Origin: JADJPO01 sp963828555
GTDB lineage: Bacteria > Actinomycetota > Actinomycetes > Actinomycetales > Kineosporiaceae
DNA: 64,000 bases
Reading direction: 5' to 3'
NCBI GenBank assembly: GCA_963828555.1
Contig: CAWHEL010000002.1
Location: 1,798,001-1,862,000 of the forward strand
Positions within the stretch are counted from its first letter, which is position 1. Each line of letters begins with the position of its first letter. The position numbers and the translations under genes were made by a program. The notes beneath the pieces were generated by a model. The model saw only the letters and a program-made list of their open reading frames with translations, had not been told where the DNA came from and ran no database searches. Of the stretch, positions 51,068-58,923 are shown one piece after another.

Positions 51068-52660
51068 ATGGCTGCAGCAGCCGACAGCACCGACATCGTC
51101 GCCACCGTCACCCAGGGGTACGCCTTCACCGGCCCGGCGCTCGAGCTCGGCGCCCTGCTGGTGGACGGCGAACCGGTGGTCAGCGCCCAGGTGCGGGTGC
51201 CGCTGGGCATGCTCAACCGGCACGGACTCGTCGCCGGCGCCACCGGCACCGGGAAGACCAGGACCCTGCAGGTGATGGCGGAACAGCTCTCCGCACAAGG
51301 GGTTCCGGTGTTCATGGCGGACATCAAGGGCGACCTGTCCGGGGTCTCCCAGCCCGGCCAGCCGAGCGAGAAGCTGGCCGCGCGGACGGCGAGCATCGGC
51401 CAGGCCTGGCAGGCCACCGGGTTCCCGGTGGAGTTCCTGGCCCTTGGCGGGCAGGGCGTCGGGGCCCCGGTGCGGGCCACGATCACGTCCTTCGGGCCGA
51501 CCCTGCTGGCCAAGGTGCTCGACCTGAACGAGACCCAGTCCTCCTCGCTCGCGCTGGTGTTCCACTTCGCCGACAAGGCCGGGCTCGCCCTGCTCGACCT
51601 CAAGGACCTGCGCGCCGTCATCCAGTACCTGATCTCCGAGGACGGCCAGGCCGATCTGGAGGGGCTCGGCGGTCTGAGCAAGGCCACCGCCGGGGTGATC
51701 CTGCGTGAGTTGATCGCCTTCTCCGACGCCGGGGCCGAGGTCTTCTTCGGTGAGCCCGAGTTCAACACCCAGCACCTGCTGCGGACGGCGCCCGACGGCC
51801 GCGGTGTGATCACCTGCCTGGAGCTGCCCGCCGTCCAGAGCAAGCCCGCCCTGTTCTCGACCTTCCTGCTCTGGCTGCTCGCGGACATGTTCCACGACCT
51901 GCCCGAGGCGGGGGACCTGGACAAGCCCAAGCTGGTCTTCTTCTTCGACGAGGCGCACCTGCTGTTCAAGGGCGCCAGCAAGGCCTTCCTGGACCAGATC
52001 ACCCAGACCGTGCGGCTGATCAGGTCCAAGGGGGTCGGGGTCTTCTTCGTCACCCAGACCCCGAAGGACGTCAACGCAGACGTGTTGGCGCAGTTGGGGA
52101 ACCGGGTGCAGCACGCCCTGCGTGCCTACACCCCGGACGACGCCAAGGCGCTGCGCGCGGCAGCCTCGACGTTCCCCAACTCGAGCTATGACCTCGAGGA
52201 GCTGCTCACCCAGCTCGGCATCGGTGAGGCAATCATCACGGTGCTGTCCGAGCGCGGTGCGCCCACCCCGGTGGCCTGGACCCGGCTGCGGGCGCCGCAG
52301 TCGCTGATGGCGCCGGCTCCGGCCGAGGCGATGACCGCGATGGTGTCTGCGTCGTCCCTGAACGCCGAGTACGCCCAGGAGATCGACCGCGAGTCGGCCT
52401 ACGAGCGGTTGGCCGCCAAGCTCGCCCCGCCGCCCTCGCCGGAGACCACGCTGCGCGAGGAGCCCCGCCGTGAGGAGGAGGAGGGCCGGGAGCCGGCGCG
52501 GTCGTCGTCCCGCACGTCGACCCGGGCGGCGAAGGAGGAGCCGGGCATCGTCGGCGAGGTGGTCAAGTCCTCCGCCTTCAAGAGCTTCTTGCGCTCGGCC
52601 GGCACCGTCCTGGGTCGTGAGATCACCCGCAGCATCTTCGGCACCGCCCGCCGCCGCTGA
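51068..52660 (+). CDS. HerA/YjgR-like (DUF853) P-loop ATPase
   Basis: 530 aa. Walker A GATGTGKT at residues 57-64; Walker B VFFFDEAH; QTVRLIRSKGVGVFFVTQTPKD carries the sensor/arginine region. The tail (~residues 440-500) is Glu/Arg/Ser-rich and disordered. Members of this group are hexameric DNA-translocase-like ATPases of unclear role. The stop is followed by a long palindrome. Confidence 0.88.
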   Translation: MAAAADSTDIVATVTQGYAFTGPALELGALLVDGEPVVSAQVRVPLGMLNRHGLVAGATGTGKTRTLQVMAEQLSAQGVPVFMADIKGDLSGVSQPGQPSEKLAARTASIGQAWQATGFPVEFLALGGQGVGAPVRATITSFGPTLLAKVLDLNETQSSSLALVFHFADKAGLALLDLKDLRAVIQYLISEDGQADLEGLGGLSKATAGVILRELIAFSDAGAEVFFGEPEFNTQHLLRTAPDGRGVITCLELPAVQSKPALFSTFLLWLLADMFHDLPEAGDLDKPKLVFFFDEAHLLFKGASKAFLDQITQTVRLIRSKGVGVFFVTQTPKDVNADVLAQLGNRVQHALRAYTPDDAKALRAAASTFPNSSYDLEELLTQLGIGEAIITVLSERGAPTPVAWTRLRAPQSLMAPAPAEAMTAMVSASSLNAEYAQEIDRESAYERLAAKLAPPPSPETTLREEPRREEEEGREPARSSSRTSTRAAKEEPGIVGEVVKSSAFKSFLRSAGTVLGREITRSIFGTARRR

Positions 52661-52662
52661 CA

Positions 52663-52746
52663 AAACCTGCTCATGCTCCGCAGAGGTACATCTCAGAGCC
52701 TCTGTAAACGTTTCAATATGTACCCCTGCGGAGCATGAGCAGGTTT
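52663..52746. repeat. long inverted repeat B after HerA-like gene
   Basis: Two 29-bp arms (52663-52691 and 52718-52746) match at 28 of 29 positions, with a 26-nt loop. The outer core CTGCTCATGCTCCGC is shared with repeat A after tadA (GCTCATGCTCCGCGGGTG). It begins 2 bp after the stop codon. The loop contains TCTGTAAACGTTTCAAT. Confidence 0.85.
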
Positions 52747-52790
52747 GGGGGAGTTGGCAATTGCTGTGTGCAATTGGTTGACTACTGCAT

Positions 52791-53918
52791 GTGTCGGGAA
52801 CAGCGATGTATGTCGGGCGGGGCGAACAGCTCCGTGAGGTGCAGCGCGACTGGATCGGGGTCGCCCTGGCCACCGGTCCCCCCGACCGCGACCGGGCCGA
52901 ACGGGGCCTGATCCGCGCCTACCGAGCCGCCGGTCTGCGGCCCCCGCGCGTCGACTGGCAGCCCTCACCGTGGGCCGGGGTCTGCGCCCAGGCACTCTCG
53001 GCCACCATGGAGCCGGGGTACGGCTCAGGCGTGGTCGAGCCCGCCTGGGCCCTGATCCACCGGGTGGCCTTCGGCGCCCGCCACGACGAAGCCGTCGGCT
53101 GCGACCCGACGGCCGGCCAGGCGCTGGCCCGGCTCCGCACGCAGACGGACCTCGCCGTCCGCACTCAGGTGCTCGGCCCGGTGATCGACCAGATCCAGGA
53201 CGACGTGCGCCGCTACCCCCAGACCGGGCCCGGCCGGGTGGACCTGGCCCTGTGGCACCTAGCCCATCTGCTCGGGCAGTGGGACGGCGCGGAACTGGCC
53301 AGCGTGCAGGCCGCCGATCGGCTCGACCTGCGCGCTCCCACCGAGGCGGCGGAGGGCCTGGGCGAGATGGCACGGGCCGGCGTCGGCCTGTGGTGGTGCC
53401 GGCGCAACCGGGCCGTGCTCACTCCGCGCCCACTCGACGTTCGCCGGGACGCCCAGGGCCGGCTGCACAGCGCGGACGGCGCGCCAGCGCTCGGCTGGTC
53501 CGACGGTTGGGGCATCCACGCCTGGCACGGCGTCCGGGTGCCCGCCGACCTGGCGCGGGGAGACTGGGACGTGTCCCGGATCCTGGCCGAGCCGAACGCC
53601 GAGCTGCGCCGGTGCGGCATCGAACGGATGGGCTGGTCGCGGTTCGTCTCGGCGGCAGGGCTGGAGCCGGTGGGTCATGCCGTGCAGGACCCGGGCAACC
53701 CGGGTGAGCGGATCGCCCTCTACGACGTGCCGGAGCGGCTCTCGCGGGGAGCTCGCAGTCGGATCCTGTTGTGCAGCAACGGAACGGCGGACGCCGACGG
53801 CCTTCGTCGCCGGTTCGGCCTGGCCGTACCGGCGGACATCGACGACCCGCTCGTGGCTGCGGCGTGGACCTACGGGCTGGACGCGGACACCTACGCTGGG
53901 GCCCTGCGCCGTTCCTGA
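52791..53918 (+). CDS. DUF6745-like protein
   Basis: 375 aa from GTG 52791; ATG 52806 (MYVGRGEQLREVQ) is an alternative start. No membrane segment or cofactor motif. Features include WSDGWGIHAWHGVRVPADLARGDWDVSRILAEPNAELRRCGIERMGW, the conserved heart of DUF6745 proteins, which sometimes follow leucine-rich-repeat or phage-like genes. Function unknown. Followed 43 bp later by another gene of unknown function, probably the same operon. Confidence 0.8.
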   Translation: MSGTAMYVGRGEQLREVQRDWIGVALATGPPDRDRAERGLIRAYRAAGLRPPRVDWQPSPWAGVCAQALSATMEPGYGSGVVEPAWALIHRVAFGARHDEAVGCDPTAGQALARLRTQTDLAVRTQVLGPVIDQIQDDVRRYPQTGPGRVDLALWHLAHLLGQWDGAELASVQAADRLDLRAPTEAAEGLGEMARAGVGLWWCRRNRAVLTPRPLDVRRDAQGRLHSADGAPALGWSDGWGIHAWHGVRVPADLARGDWDVSRILAEPNAELRRCGIERMGWSRFVSAAGLEPVGHAVQDPGNPGERIALYDVPERLSRGARSRILLCSNGTADADGLRRRFGLAVPADIDDPLVAAAWTYGLDADTYAGALRRS

Positions 53919-53961
53919 TCTTGCACGAAGGCGAGACCGAACGATCCCGGAAGGAGACACC

Positions 53962-54390
53962 GTGCCGACTCTCGGTGATCTGATCACCCGTCACGGAATC
54001 GACATCCTCGGACACCTCGACCGGCAGGTCCGGGTGCCGGTGCTGGGCGGACTGCAGCTCCAGGGCGATGTCGCGGTGATCCCGGTGCCCCCCGCGCCGG
54101 TGCGGTTCGGGGCGCCGGGTGGTGCGGTGCCGCCGGAGGGCGTGACCGTGGTGCGCGGTGAGCTGGGCGGCAACTCCCACCAGCTGATCGTCGAGGGCGA
54201 GGGGGTCAGCTGGACCCCGGTCGCGGCCGGGGACGCAGACAGCCTGGCCCTGGGCCGGCTTCGGGTTCCGCCGGGGTCGATCGCCTTCCTCGCCCACCCC
54301 GAGCACGCCTGTGCCGGCATCGCGCCGGGCAGCTATCTGCTGCGCCGTCAGCGCGAGTACGGCGAGCAGATCCGCCTGGTCACTGACTGA
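53962..54390 (+). CDS. hypothetical protein paired with DUF6745-like gene
   Basis: 142 aa from GTG 53962 (AAGGAG upstream). Beta-rich: LGGLQLQGDVAVIPVPP, GAVPPEGVTVVRGELGGNSHQLIVEGEG, LGRLRVPPGSIAFLAHPEHACAGIAPGSYLL. The last part resembles a short oxygen-independent binding fold but nothing decisive. Probably works with the DUF6745-like protein. Confidence 0.7.
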   Translation: MPTLGDLITRHGIDILGHLDRQVRVPVLGGLQLQGDVAVIPVPPAPVRFGAPGGAVPPEGVTVVRGELGGNSHQLIVEGEGVSWTPVAAGDADSLALGRLRVPPGSIAFLAHPEHACAGIAPGSYLLRRQREYGEQIRLVTD

Positions 54391-54415
54391 GGTCCCGCCG
54401 CCCTAGGGTGGGCCG

Positions 54416-56074
54416 GTGCGTCGAGGGAGGCAACGGGGAGCGACGGCGGTGGCCCTGGTGCTGGTCCTCGGGGGCTGCAGCACGGGTCGCCTGCCGGTCC
54501 CCCCGTCCTCGAGCACGCTCTCCAGCCCGCAGCCGAGCACGCTCGCAAGCAGTGCGTCGTCCCCGTCGGTGTCCGCCGATCTGGTCTGGGGGCCGAGCAG
54601 TGCGGAACTCGAGGCGGCCCGCGCCGAGGTGGCTGGGTGGGACGCGGCACACCTGGCCGGGCAGGTGATCATCGGCCGCTACCACGGCACCGACCCGGCC
54701 TCGGCGGCCGCCCTGGTCCGGCGTTACCACCTGGCCGGGGTATGCATGACCGGCGGCAACATCACCTCGGCGGCCCAGGTGAGGGCCAGCACTGCGGCCA
54801 TCCACGCGGCTGTGCGCGCCGACGGGCGGGACTACCCCGCGGTGATCGGCGTCGACCAGGAGGGCGGGACGACGGCCCACCTCGGACCGCACGCCACCGC
54901 GCTGCCCAGCTTCATGTCGGCCGGTGCCGCCGTGGCCGGCGCCACCGCGCGGGGCGACGGCACCCGCGGCGAACAGGCGGTCGCCGAGGCCGCCAGGAGC
55001 ACAGCACTGGAGCTGCGCGGGCTGGGCTTCACCTGGGTGTTCGCGCCGGTGGCCGACGTGACGATCGGTCCGGCCGACCCCACCATCGGCACCCGGTCCC
55101 CGGCCGGAGACCCAGAGGTGGCGGCAACCGCCACCGCGGCGGCTATCCGTGGATTCCGGGACGGCGCCCTGATCCCGACCGCCAAGCACTACCCCGGACA
55201 CGGGTCGGTGACTGCTGACAGCCACCGGGCGCTGCCGGTGCAGGCCGCCGATCTGGCAACCCTGCGGGCCCGGGACCTGAAGCCGTTCGTGGCCGCCGTC
55301 CGGGCGGGCACCCCCGCCGTGATGATGAGCCACCTCGCGGTCACCGCCCTCGACCCGGGCGTTCCGACCAGCCTGTCCGCCGCGGGGTACGCCTCGCTGA
55401 AGCAGGAGACCGGGTTCGAGGGCGTCGCCCTCACCGACTCCCTCGGCATGGGGGCCGTGCGCCGCGGCGGGGATCCGTCGGTGCGGGCGCTGGCCGCCGG
55501 GGCCGACCTGGTGCTCATGCCGGCCGACACCGCAGCCGCGCATGAGGCGGTCGCCGCAGCCATCGCCGTCGGCACCGTGACGCGGCCGAGGATCGAGGAC
55601 GCCGCGGCGAAAGTCGTTGCCCTGCAACGCTGGCAGGCGCGGCGGGCAGCGGCGACCGCCGTGCCGGACGACGCCGCTCACGCGGCCGCGGAGGCCTCGC
55701 AGGCGTTGTCGGCGGCGGCACTGACCCTGGTGTCCGGGCCGTGCCCGGCGACGCCGTTGCGCGCCGTCCGGGTGGTCGGCGGGACGGCGCAGGACCGGGC
55801 GCGGTTCGCCGCGGCCGCACGGGCCGGTGGTCTCCGACTGGGGTCGGGGCCGACGCTGGCGTTGGCCACGTCGACCCCGGTGAGCGCCGAGCTGGTGGTG
55901 GCGCTGGGCTGGCCGACGGTGCTCGGCCGATCGCGGGGGCCGGGCGGCCGCTACGCGCTCTACGGGCGCACCCCGGGTGCCTTCGCGGCGCTGGTGGCGG
56001 TGCTCATCGGCCGGGCCGAGGCGACCGGCGCCCTCCCGGTCCGCGTGCCCGGCGCCGTCGTCACGGCCTGTTGA
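54416..56074 (+). CDS. GH3-family lipoprotein (beta-N-acetylhexosaminidase-like)
   Basis: 552 aa from GTG 54416. Lipobox VLVLGGCST. GH3 signatures VIGVDQEGGTTAHLGP and KHYPGHGSVTADSHRALPV (the NagZ-type His/Asp pair region), then the nucleophile in GVALTDSLGMGAV. The C-terminal half is Ala-rich and lacks the second GH3 domain. Probably attached to the outside of the membrane and trims peptidoglycan or other GlcNAc glycans. Confidence 0.92.
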   Translation: MRRGRQRGATAVALVLVLGGCSTGRLPVPPSSSTLSSPQPSTLASSASSPSVSADLVWGPSSAELEAARAEVAGWDAAHLAGQVIIGRYHGTDPASAAALVRRYHLAGVCMTGGNITSAAQVRASTAAIHAAVRADGRDYPAVIGVDQEGGTTAHLGPHATALPSFMSAGAAVAGATARGDGTRGEQAVAEAARSTALELRGLGFTWVFAPVADVTIGPADPTIGTRSPAGDPEVAATATAAAIRGFRDGALIPTAKHYPGHGSVTADSHRALPVQAADLATLRARDLKPFVAAVRAGTPAVMMSHLAVTALDPGVPTSLSAAGYASLKQETGFEGVALTDSLGMGAVRRGGDPSVRALAAGADLVLMPADTAAAHEAVAAAIAVGTVTRPRIEDAAAKVVALQRWQARRAAATAVPDDAAHAAAEASQALSAAALTLVSGPCPATPLRAVRVVGGTAQDRARFAAAARAGGLRLGSGPTLALATSTPVSAELVVALGWPTVLGRSRGPGGRYALYGRTPGAFAALVAVLIGRAEATGALPVRVPGAVVTAC

Positions 56075-56131
56075 ACCGGTCGCCAGGCGCCGGTACCGGC
56101 AGGATCACCGGCCCGACGCCTGGACAGCTGG

Positions 56132-56216
56132 CGGAGGATAGGGGATTTGAACCCCTGAGGGTGTTAACCCAACACGCTTTCCAAGCGTGCGCCCTAGGCC
56201 ACTAGGCGAATCCTCC
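56132..56216 (-). tRNA. tRNA-Ser(GGA)
   Basis: 85 nt with a 7-bp acceptor (GGAGGAT/ATCCTCC), anticodon loop TTGGAAA giving GGA, long variable arm, T-loop GTTCAAATC and G discriminator. No CCA encoded. Reads UCC and UCU codons. Confidence 0.96.
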
Positions 56217-56373
56217 GTCGAGAAGTCTACCCATGACGTGCCCTGCCCTCGTCATCCCTTCCCCACCCGTCGGGGACGGCCCGCTTCGTGCGCGGGGATG
56301 AAGGCGAGGCCGGCTCCTGCCGATGACCCCGTGGAGGACGTGACGTCGGGGCGGAGGAAGGTGTGGCCGGGCG

Positions 56374-58755
56374 ATGACGATTGTGCCCGACAGGCTGCGG
56401 CTAGCGGCCGGTGTCGCCGGGTACACCCTGGCCATGCTGGCCGGCGACGGGCTGCGGATCGCCGGCGCCGGCAACCACCCCGTCATCCTGATCGTACTCA
56501 CAGTGATCGGGGCGGTCGGCGGCCTGGCCTACCTGTCGGTGGTGTTCGCCGACTGGGCAGAACGTGCCCTGGACGCCGCGATGGTCACCGGATGTCTGGT
56601 CCTGATCGCGTTCGAGACCTTGTTGATCATTCGCCCGGTGAACGCCGGTCTGGTCGTGCGCGCCGACGTGCTCGCCCTCCTGGCCGGGGCGTGGGCCACC
56701 TACCTGGTCGGCAGCATCGTGACCAACACCATCCGGGGCCCGCTGATGCGGCTGCTGTGCGTGGCCTACCCGTGTCTCCGGGTGCTGGCCTGGCTGCTCA
56801 TGCTGGCTGAGACCGGGCTGGATCTGCGCGTGACGCCGTGGGCGATGGGCGCCCTGCTGGCCGGCGCCTATTCCTCGGCCGGGGTGCTGGCCGTGCTTCT
56901 GGCCCGATCGGCGCACCCGCGCCCCCACGTACGCACTCCTCAGCACCGCTCCACCGTGGTGCCCTACCTGCTGTGTGCCGTGGCGCTGGTCACCACGCTC
57001 GGCGGGGTCGCCGTCGAGCCGCGGCTCGACCGGCCGGTGGTCTACCTGATCGCCGGCATCTGCACCCTCAGTCTGATCGGTCGGCAACTGGTCACGCTGC
57101 GCGGGCTGACCCGGGTCACCGCGCAGGCCCTGGACCGGGAGAGCCACTACCGCAGCCTGCTCACCGACTCCACCGACGTGGTGATGATCTGCTCTCCGAG
57201 CGGGCGTCTCGAGTATGTCAGCCCTGCCGCCGAGCACGTGCTCGGAGGGGGGACGGCCGTCGAGGGCAGCGAGCTGTGGGCGGCGCTGTCCGTGCCGCAG
57301 GAGGTGTTCGGAGCCGCGGTGGCTCGCCTGGGCCGCAAGAGCGGCTCGGTGCTGGTCGAGGGACGACGCGGCCACGTCGTGCTGGAGGCGGCCCTGTCCT
57401 GGCGGGGCAACGACCTGCTCGCGTCGGTCCGTGACGTCACCGAACGCGACCGGCTGCGCCAGCGGCTGCACTTCCTGGCCTATCACGATCCACTGACCGG
57501 GCTGGTCAACCGCAGTCGGGTGCTGTCCCGGATCGCGGCGATGCTCGGCGGCGGCGAGCCGTGCGCCGTCCTGTTCGTCGACCTGGACCGGTTCAAGCAG
57601 GTCAACGACAACAGCGGGCACGGCATCGGCGACCAGGTGCTGCAGCAGGTGGCCCAACGGCTGGCCGGGCTGATCCGGGAGGGCGACCTGATCGGCCGGC
57701 TGGGCGGCGACGAATTCGTCGCGGTGCTGGGCACTGGGCAGAGGCAGGCCGAGGCGGTGGCCGGGCGCTTGTGCGACCTGCTCGCCGTGCCGTTCGAGGT
57801 GGGCGGGCGGATCTACCAGCTCGGGGCCAGCGTCGGGATCGCGCTGGCCGCCCCCGGCATGTTGCCCGACGAGCTGCTGCGCCGCGCCGACCTGGCCATG
57901 TACGAGGCCAAGCGGCGGCGTAGTTCCTGGGTGGTCTACGAGTCGGTGCTGGCGCGGGCCGCGCTGGCCCAGGCGAACAGCGACGTGGCGGTGTCGCGGG
58001 CGCTGCGGGACCGGAGCATGGATCTGCATCTGCAGCCCCTGGTCTGCCTGGAGACCGGGAGGGTGGTCACCGTGGAGGCCCTGCTGCGCTGGGTCGACGC
58101 GGACGGCCAGGTGCGCTCGCCCGCCGAGATGCTCGACTTCGCCCGGCGCAGCGGCCGGATGGCCGACGTGACCGCGTGGGTGCTGGACCGCGGCGTCGAG
58201 GTGCTGTCCACGACAGCGCCGGAGGTGTCGATGGCGGTGAACGTGCCGCCCGAGATCCTGCTCGACCCGTCGCTGCCCGGTCACCTGACCGACCTGCTCA
58301 CCCGACGTGCCGTGGCACCCGCCCGGCTCGAGCTGGAGGTCACCGAGGATCAGCTGCTCGAGCAGGCTGCCTCCTCCGGCAGCGCGGTGCAGGCCTTGCG
58401 TGACCTGGGCATGCCGGTGATGATCGACGACTTCGGCACCGGCTTCTCCTCGCTGGGCTACCTGGTCGACCTGCCGATCGACGGGCTCAAGATCGACCAG
58501 AGGTTCACCATGGCGCTGCCGCACAGTGAGGCGGCCCGGTCCATCGTCGGTGGGCTGGTCGGCATCGCCCGCCAGCTCGGCCTGCGGGTGGTCGCCGAGG
58601 GGATCGAGACGCAGGTGCAGCACGAGTGGGCCTGCACGCTCGGCGTCCACCTGGGTCAGGGCTTCTGGTACGCGAGGCCGCAGTCGGCCTCGACCCTGAG
58701 CGACATCGGCGACCTGCGCAGCTGGGCAAGTTCCGGGGCCGCCGTGCGACAGTGA
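56374..58755 (+). CDS. membrane GGDEF-EAL c-di-GMP regulator
   Basis: 793 aa. Six to eight N-terminal membrane segments (MASE-like), a PAS domain (~residues 250-360, HYRSLLTDSTDVVMICSPSGRLEYVSPAA), then GGDEF with intact GGDEF at residues 445-449 and an RxxD site (REGD, 436-439), then EAL with TVEALLRW, NVPPEIL, LELEVTEDQLL, MIDDFGTGFSSLGYL, LKIDQRF, VAEGIET and QGFWYARP. The EAL catalytic set looks complete, so it can probably both make and degrade c-di-GMP, with the balance set by the sensor parts. Confidence 0.94.
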   Translation: MTIVPDRLRLAAGVAGYTLAMLAGDGLRIAGAGNHPVILIVLTVIGAVGGLAYLSVVFADWAERALDAAMVTGCLVLIAFETLLIIRPVNAGLVVRADVLALLAGAWATYLVGSIVTNTIRGPLMRLLCVAYPCLRVLAWLLMLAETGLDLRVTPWAMGALLAGAYSSAGVLAVLLARSAHPRPHVRTPQHRSTVVPYLLCAVALVTTLGGVAVEPRLDRPVVYLIAGICTLSLIGRQLVTLRGLTRVTAQALDRESHYRSLLTDSTDVVMICSPSGRLEYVSPAAEHVLGGGTAVEGSELWAALSVPQEVFGAAVARLGRKSGSVLVEGRRGHVVLEAALSWRGNDLLASVRDVTERDRLRQRLHFLAYHDPLTGLVNRSRVLSRIAAMLGGGEPCAVLFVDLDRFKQVNDNSGHGIGDQVLQQVAQRLAGLIREGDLIGRLGGDEFVAVLGTGQRQAEAVAGRLCDLLAVPFEVGGRIYQLGASVGIALAAPGMLPDELLRRADLAMYEAKRRRSSWVVYESVLARAALAQANSDVAVSRALRDRSMDLHLQPLVCLETGRVVTVEALLRWVDADGQVRSPAEMLDFARRSGRMADVTAWVLDRGVEVLSTTAPEVSMAVNVPPEILLDPSLPGHLTDLLTRRAVAPARLELEVTEDQLLEQAASSGSAVQALRDLGMPVMIDDFGTGFSSLGYLVDLPIDGLKIDQRFTMALPHSEAARSIVGGLVGIARQLGLRVVAEGIETQVQHEWACTLGVHLGQGFWYARPQSASTLSDIGDLRSWASSGAAVRQ

Positions 58756-58757
58756 AG

Positions 58758-58846
58758 GACCCCCCGCGCACCCGCCAGAGCCTGCCTACCCTTGCTGCCT
58801 TCCGGCCCTGGGGGAGTTCAGCGGGGTGACGCCACGCGAGGGGTCT
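58758..58846 (-). ncRNA. ffs: small SRP RNA (4.5S)
   Basis: About 89 nt on the minus strand. The apical domain reads CAGGGCCGGAAGGCAGCAAG, the universally conserved GGAA tetraloop/asymmetric-loop region, and the outer arms GACCCC.../...GGGGGGTC pair at the ends. It lies just before dnaX, a common position in actinobacteria. It is part of the signal recognition particle with Ffh. Confidence 0.9.
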
Positions 58847-58923
58847 GTGTCCACTGTATCCGAGGTCGCATGCCGGCCATGAGCCGGTGGGCAGGGGTCG
58901 GTGGGCACGGTTAGGGTGCGAGC

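Noticed and set aside
58756..58860. Plus-strand regulatory RNA before dnaX
   Set aside because: The conserved GGAAGGCAGCAAGG apical sequence reads correctly only on the minus strand, as SRP RNA.
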